Source of the DNA: Argentina anserina
Taxonomy: Eukaryota > Streptophyta > Magnoliopsida > Rosales > Rosaceae
Direction: 5' to 3'
Length of the DNA: 64,000 nucleotides
Assembly: GCF_933775445.1 (NCBI RefSeq)
Contig: NW_026089480.1
Coordinates: forward strand, 186,001 to 250,000
A program made the position numbers and the translations under genes. Positions 61,970 through 64,000 of the stretch are shown piece after piece (position 1 is the first letter of the stretch; every line of letters starts with the position of its first letter). Below the pieces are notes generated by a model. That model worked only from the letters and a program-made list of their open reading frames with translations, was not told the origin of the DNA and did not search any database.

Positions 61970-64000
61970 AAAGCCTTACAGAAAGACACTGAAACGAGAA
62001 ATGAAAAGATACACAATTGGAATAGTAAAGATACGCAAACGATATAAAGATACTCAGTTTGAAAGAAACACACTCCCACACTTGCAAAACTCTCAAATAC
62101 AATAGAAACTCGCATCAGAAAGCTTTACAGAAAGATACTCAAACGAGAAATGTAAAGATACACAATTGGAATAGTAAAGATACGCAAACGATGTAAAGAT
62201 ACACAATTGGAATAGTAAAGATACGCAAACGATGTAAAGATACTCAGTTTGAAAGAAACACACTCCCACACTTGCAAAACTCTCAAATTCAATAGAAACT
62301 CGCATCAGAAAGCCTTACAGAAAGACACTGAAACGAGAAATGAAAAGATACACAATTGGAATAGTAAAGATATGCAAACGATGTAAAGATACTCAGTTTG
62401 AAAGAAACACACTCCCACACTTGCAAAACTCTGAAATACAATAGAAACTCGCATCAGAAGCCTTACAGAAAGATACTTAAACGAGAAATGAAAAGATACA
62501 CAATTGGAATAGTAAAGATACGCAAATGATGTAAAGATACACAATTGGAATAGTAAAGATACGCAAACGATGTAAAGATACTCAGTTTGAAAGAAACACA
62601 CTCCCACACTTGCAAAACTCTCAAATACAATAGAAACTCGCATCAGAAAGCCTTACAGAAAGAAACTCAAACGAGAAATGAAAAGATACACAATTGGAAT
62701 AGTAAAGATACGCAAACGATGTAAAGATACTCAATTGGAATAGTAAAGATACGCAAACGATATAAAGATACTCAGTTTGAAAGAAACACACTCCCACACT
62801 TGCAAAACTCTCAAATACAATAGAAACTCGCATCAGAAAGCCTTACAGAAAGATACTCAAACGAGAAATGTAAAGATACACAATTGGAATAGTAAAGATA
62901 CGCAAACGATGTAAAGATACACAATTGGAATAGTAAAGATACGCAAACGATGTAAAGATACACAATTGGAATAGTAAAGATACGCAAACGATGTAAAGAT
63001 ACTTAGTTTGAAAGAAACACACTCCCACACTTGCAAAACTCTCAAATACAATAGAAACTCGCATCAAAAGCCTTACAGAAAGATACTCAAACGAGAAATG
63101 AAAAGATACACAATTGGAATAGTAAAGATACGCAAACGATGTAAAGATACACAATTGGAATAGTAAAGATACGCAAACGATGTAAAGATACTCAGTTTGA
63201 AAGAAACACACTCCCACACTTGCAAAACTCTCAAATACAATAGAAACTCGCATCAGAAGCCTTACAGAAAGATACTCAAACGAGAAATGAAAAGATAAAC
63301 AATTGAAATAGTAAAGATACGCAAACGATGTAAAGATACACAATTGGAATAGTAAAGATACGCAAACGATGTAAAGATACTTAGTTTGAAAGAAACACAC
63401 TTCCACACTTGCAAAACTCTCAAATACAATAGAAACTCGCATCAAAAGCCTTACAGAAAGATACTCAAACGAGAAATGAAAAGATACACAATTGGAATAG
63501 TAAAGATACGCAAACGATGTAAAGATACACAATTGGAATAGTAAAGATACGCAAACGATGTAAAGATACACAAGTGGAATAGTAAAGATACGCAAACGAT
63601 GTAAAGATCTCAGTTTGAAAGAAACACACACCCACACTTGCAAAACTCTGAAATACAATAGAAACTCGCATCAGAAGCCTTACAGAAAGATACTTAAACG
63701 AGAAATGAAAAGATACACAATTGGAATAGTAAAGATACGCAAATGATGTAAAGATACACAATTGGAATAGTAAAGATACGCAAACGATGTAAAGATACTC
63801 AGTTTGAAAGAAACACACTCCCACACTTGCAAAACTCTCAAATACAATAGAAACTCGCATCAGAAAGCCTTACAGAAAGAAACTCAAACGAGAAATGAAA
63901 AGATACACAATTGGAATAGTAAAGATACGCAAACGATGTAAAGATACTCAATTGGAATAGTAAAGATACGCAAACGATGTAAAGATACTCAGTTTGAAAG
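61970..64000. repeat. Right end of the visible array
   Basis: Ordinary units in a new order, including stretches similar to 57.6-58.4 kb (62.99-63.86 kb resembles 57.73-58.46 kb). The array is cut by the window edge, so its true length is unknown. Confidence 0.85.

Larger units (their letters stand above)
21736..64000. repeat. 42-kb complex satellite array, units of 107-108 bp plus n copies of a 41-bp subrepeat
   Basis: The array is continuous to the window edge, with no unrelated insertion seen. Each unit has a fixed part (start ACTCAGTTTGAAAGAAACAC, middle CACACTTGCAAAACTCTCAA, then TAGAAACTCGCATCAGAAGC, end AACGAGAAATGAAAAGATAC). This is followed by one to four 41-bp copies (ACACAATTGGAATAGTAAAG then ATACGCAAACGATGTAAAGA plus T). 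Units are therefore about 148, 189, 230 or 271 bp. An extra A (GAAGCC or GAAAGCC) adds one base. All units have one orientation. At an average near 180 bp there should be over 200 units. Neighbours differ by point variants, and large blocks are duplicated. No gene is supported in it. Confidence 0.97.

Noticed and set aside
21736..64000. CRISPR-like array of repeats and spacers
   Set aside because: The whole unit is repeated, not a short repeat with unique spacers, and the context is a plant retrotransposon cluster.

Overview
The window is repeat-only DNA from a plant nuclear genome, probably a eudicot; the species cannot be named from the sequence. It holds no host gene that I can support. 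The evidence for a plant is the Ty3/gypsy retrotransposons of the Athila type: a primer-binding site complementary to tRNA-Asp, an FMDD reverse transcriptase motif, and long AT-rich untranslated regions with recurring AAGTGTGGGG motifs. No tRNA, rRNA or CRISPR is seen.

Layout on the + strand. (1) Positions 1-8534 hold element A on the minus strand. It has a 3' UTR cut by the window edge, pol (RT, RNase H, integrase; 215-3019), a short pol segment between two in-frame TAG codons (3020-3313), gag-protease (3314-5815), a 5' leader, a PBS and an LTR (6939-8534). (2) Positions 8535-9177 hold a short patch of a complex tandem repeat. (3) Positions 9178-21735 hold element C, also minus strand and without gag-pol, with its LTR at 19996-21735. 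Element B, a young complete non-autonomous element on the + strand, is nested inside it (LTRs 9736-11992 and 15656-17912, 5-bp target duplication ATTTT). (4) Positions 21736-64000 are one uninterrupted tandem-repeat array that runs off the right edge.

The repeat unit is a fixed segment of about 107-108 bp plus one to four copies of a 41-bp subrepeat, giving units of about 148, 189, 230 and 271 bp. The 41-mer is itself a diverged pair of about 20-bp motifs sharing AAAGATAC. Larger tandem duplications sit on top of this, at offsets of 337, 1240, 1285, 1744, 2244, 7887 and about 9.4-9.9 kb.

Main observation. Both minus-strand LTRs are abutted on their upstream side by the same tandem repeat in the same orientation. 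At the right LTR the repeat ends in a polypurine-tract-like sequence exactly where an element's 3' UTR would meet its 3' LTR. The simplest reading is that the 42-kb satellite is the expanded 3' UTR repeat of an Athila-type retrotransposon. The minus-strand elements would then form a head-to-tail chain (satellite, LTR, C, LTR, A) sharing LTRs, as unequal recombination produces. Satellite birth from hypervariable plant retrotransposon 3' UTRs is a known route. This repeat, its quantised unit architecture and its nested duplications may be undescribed, but I could not search for them.
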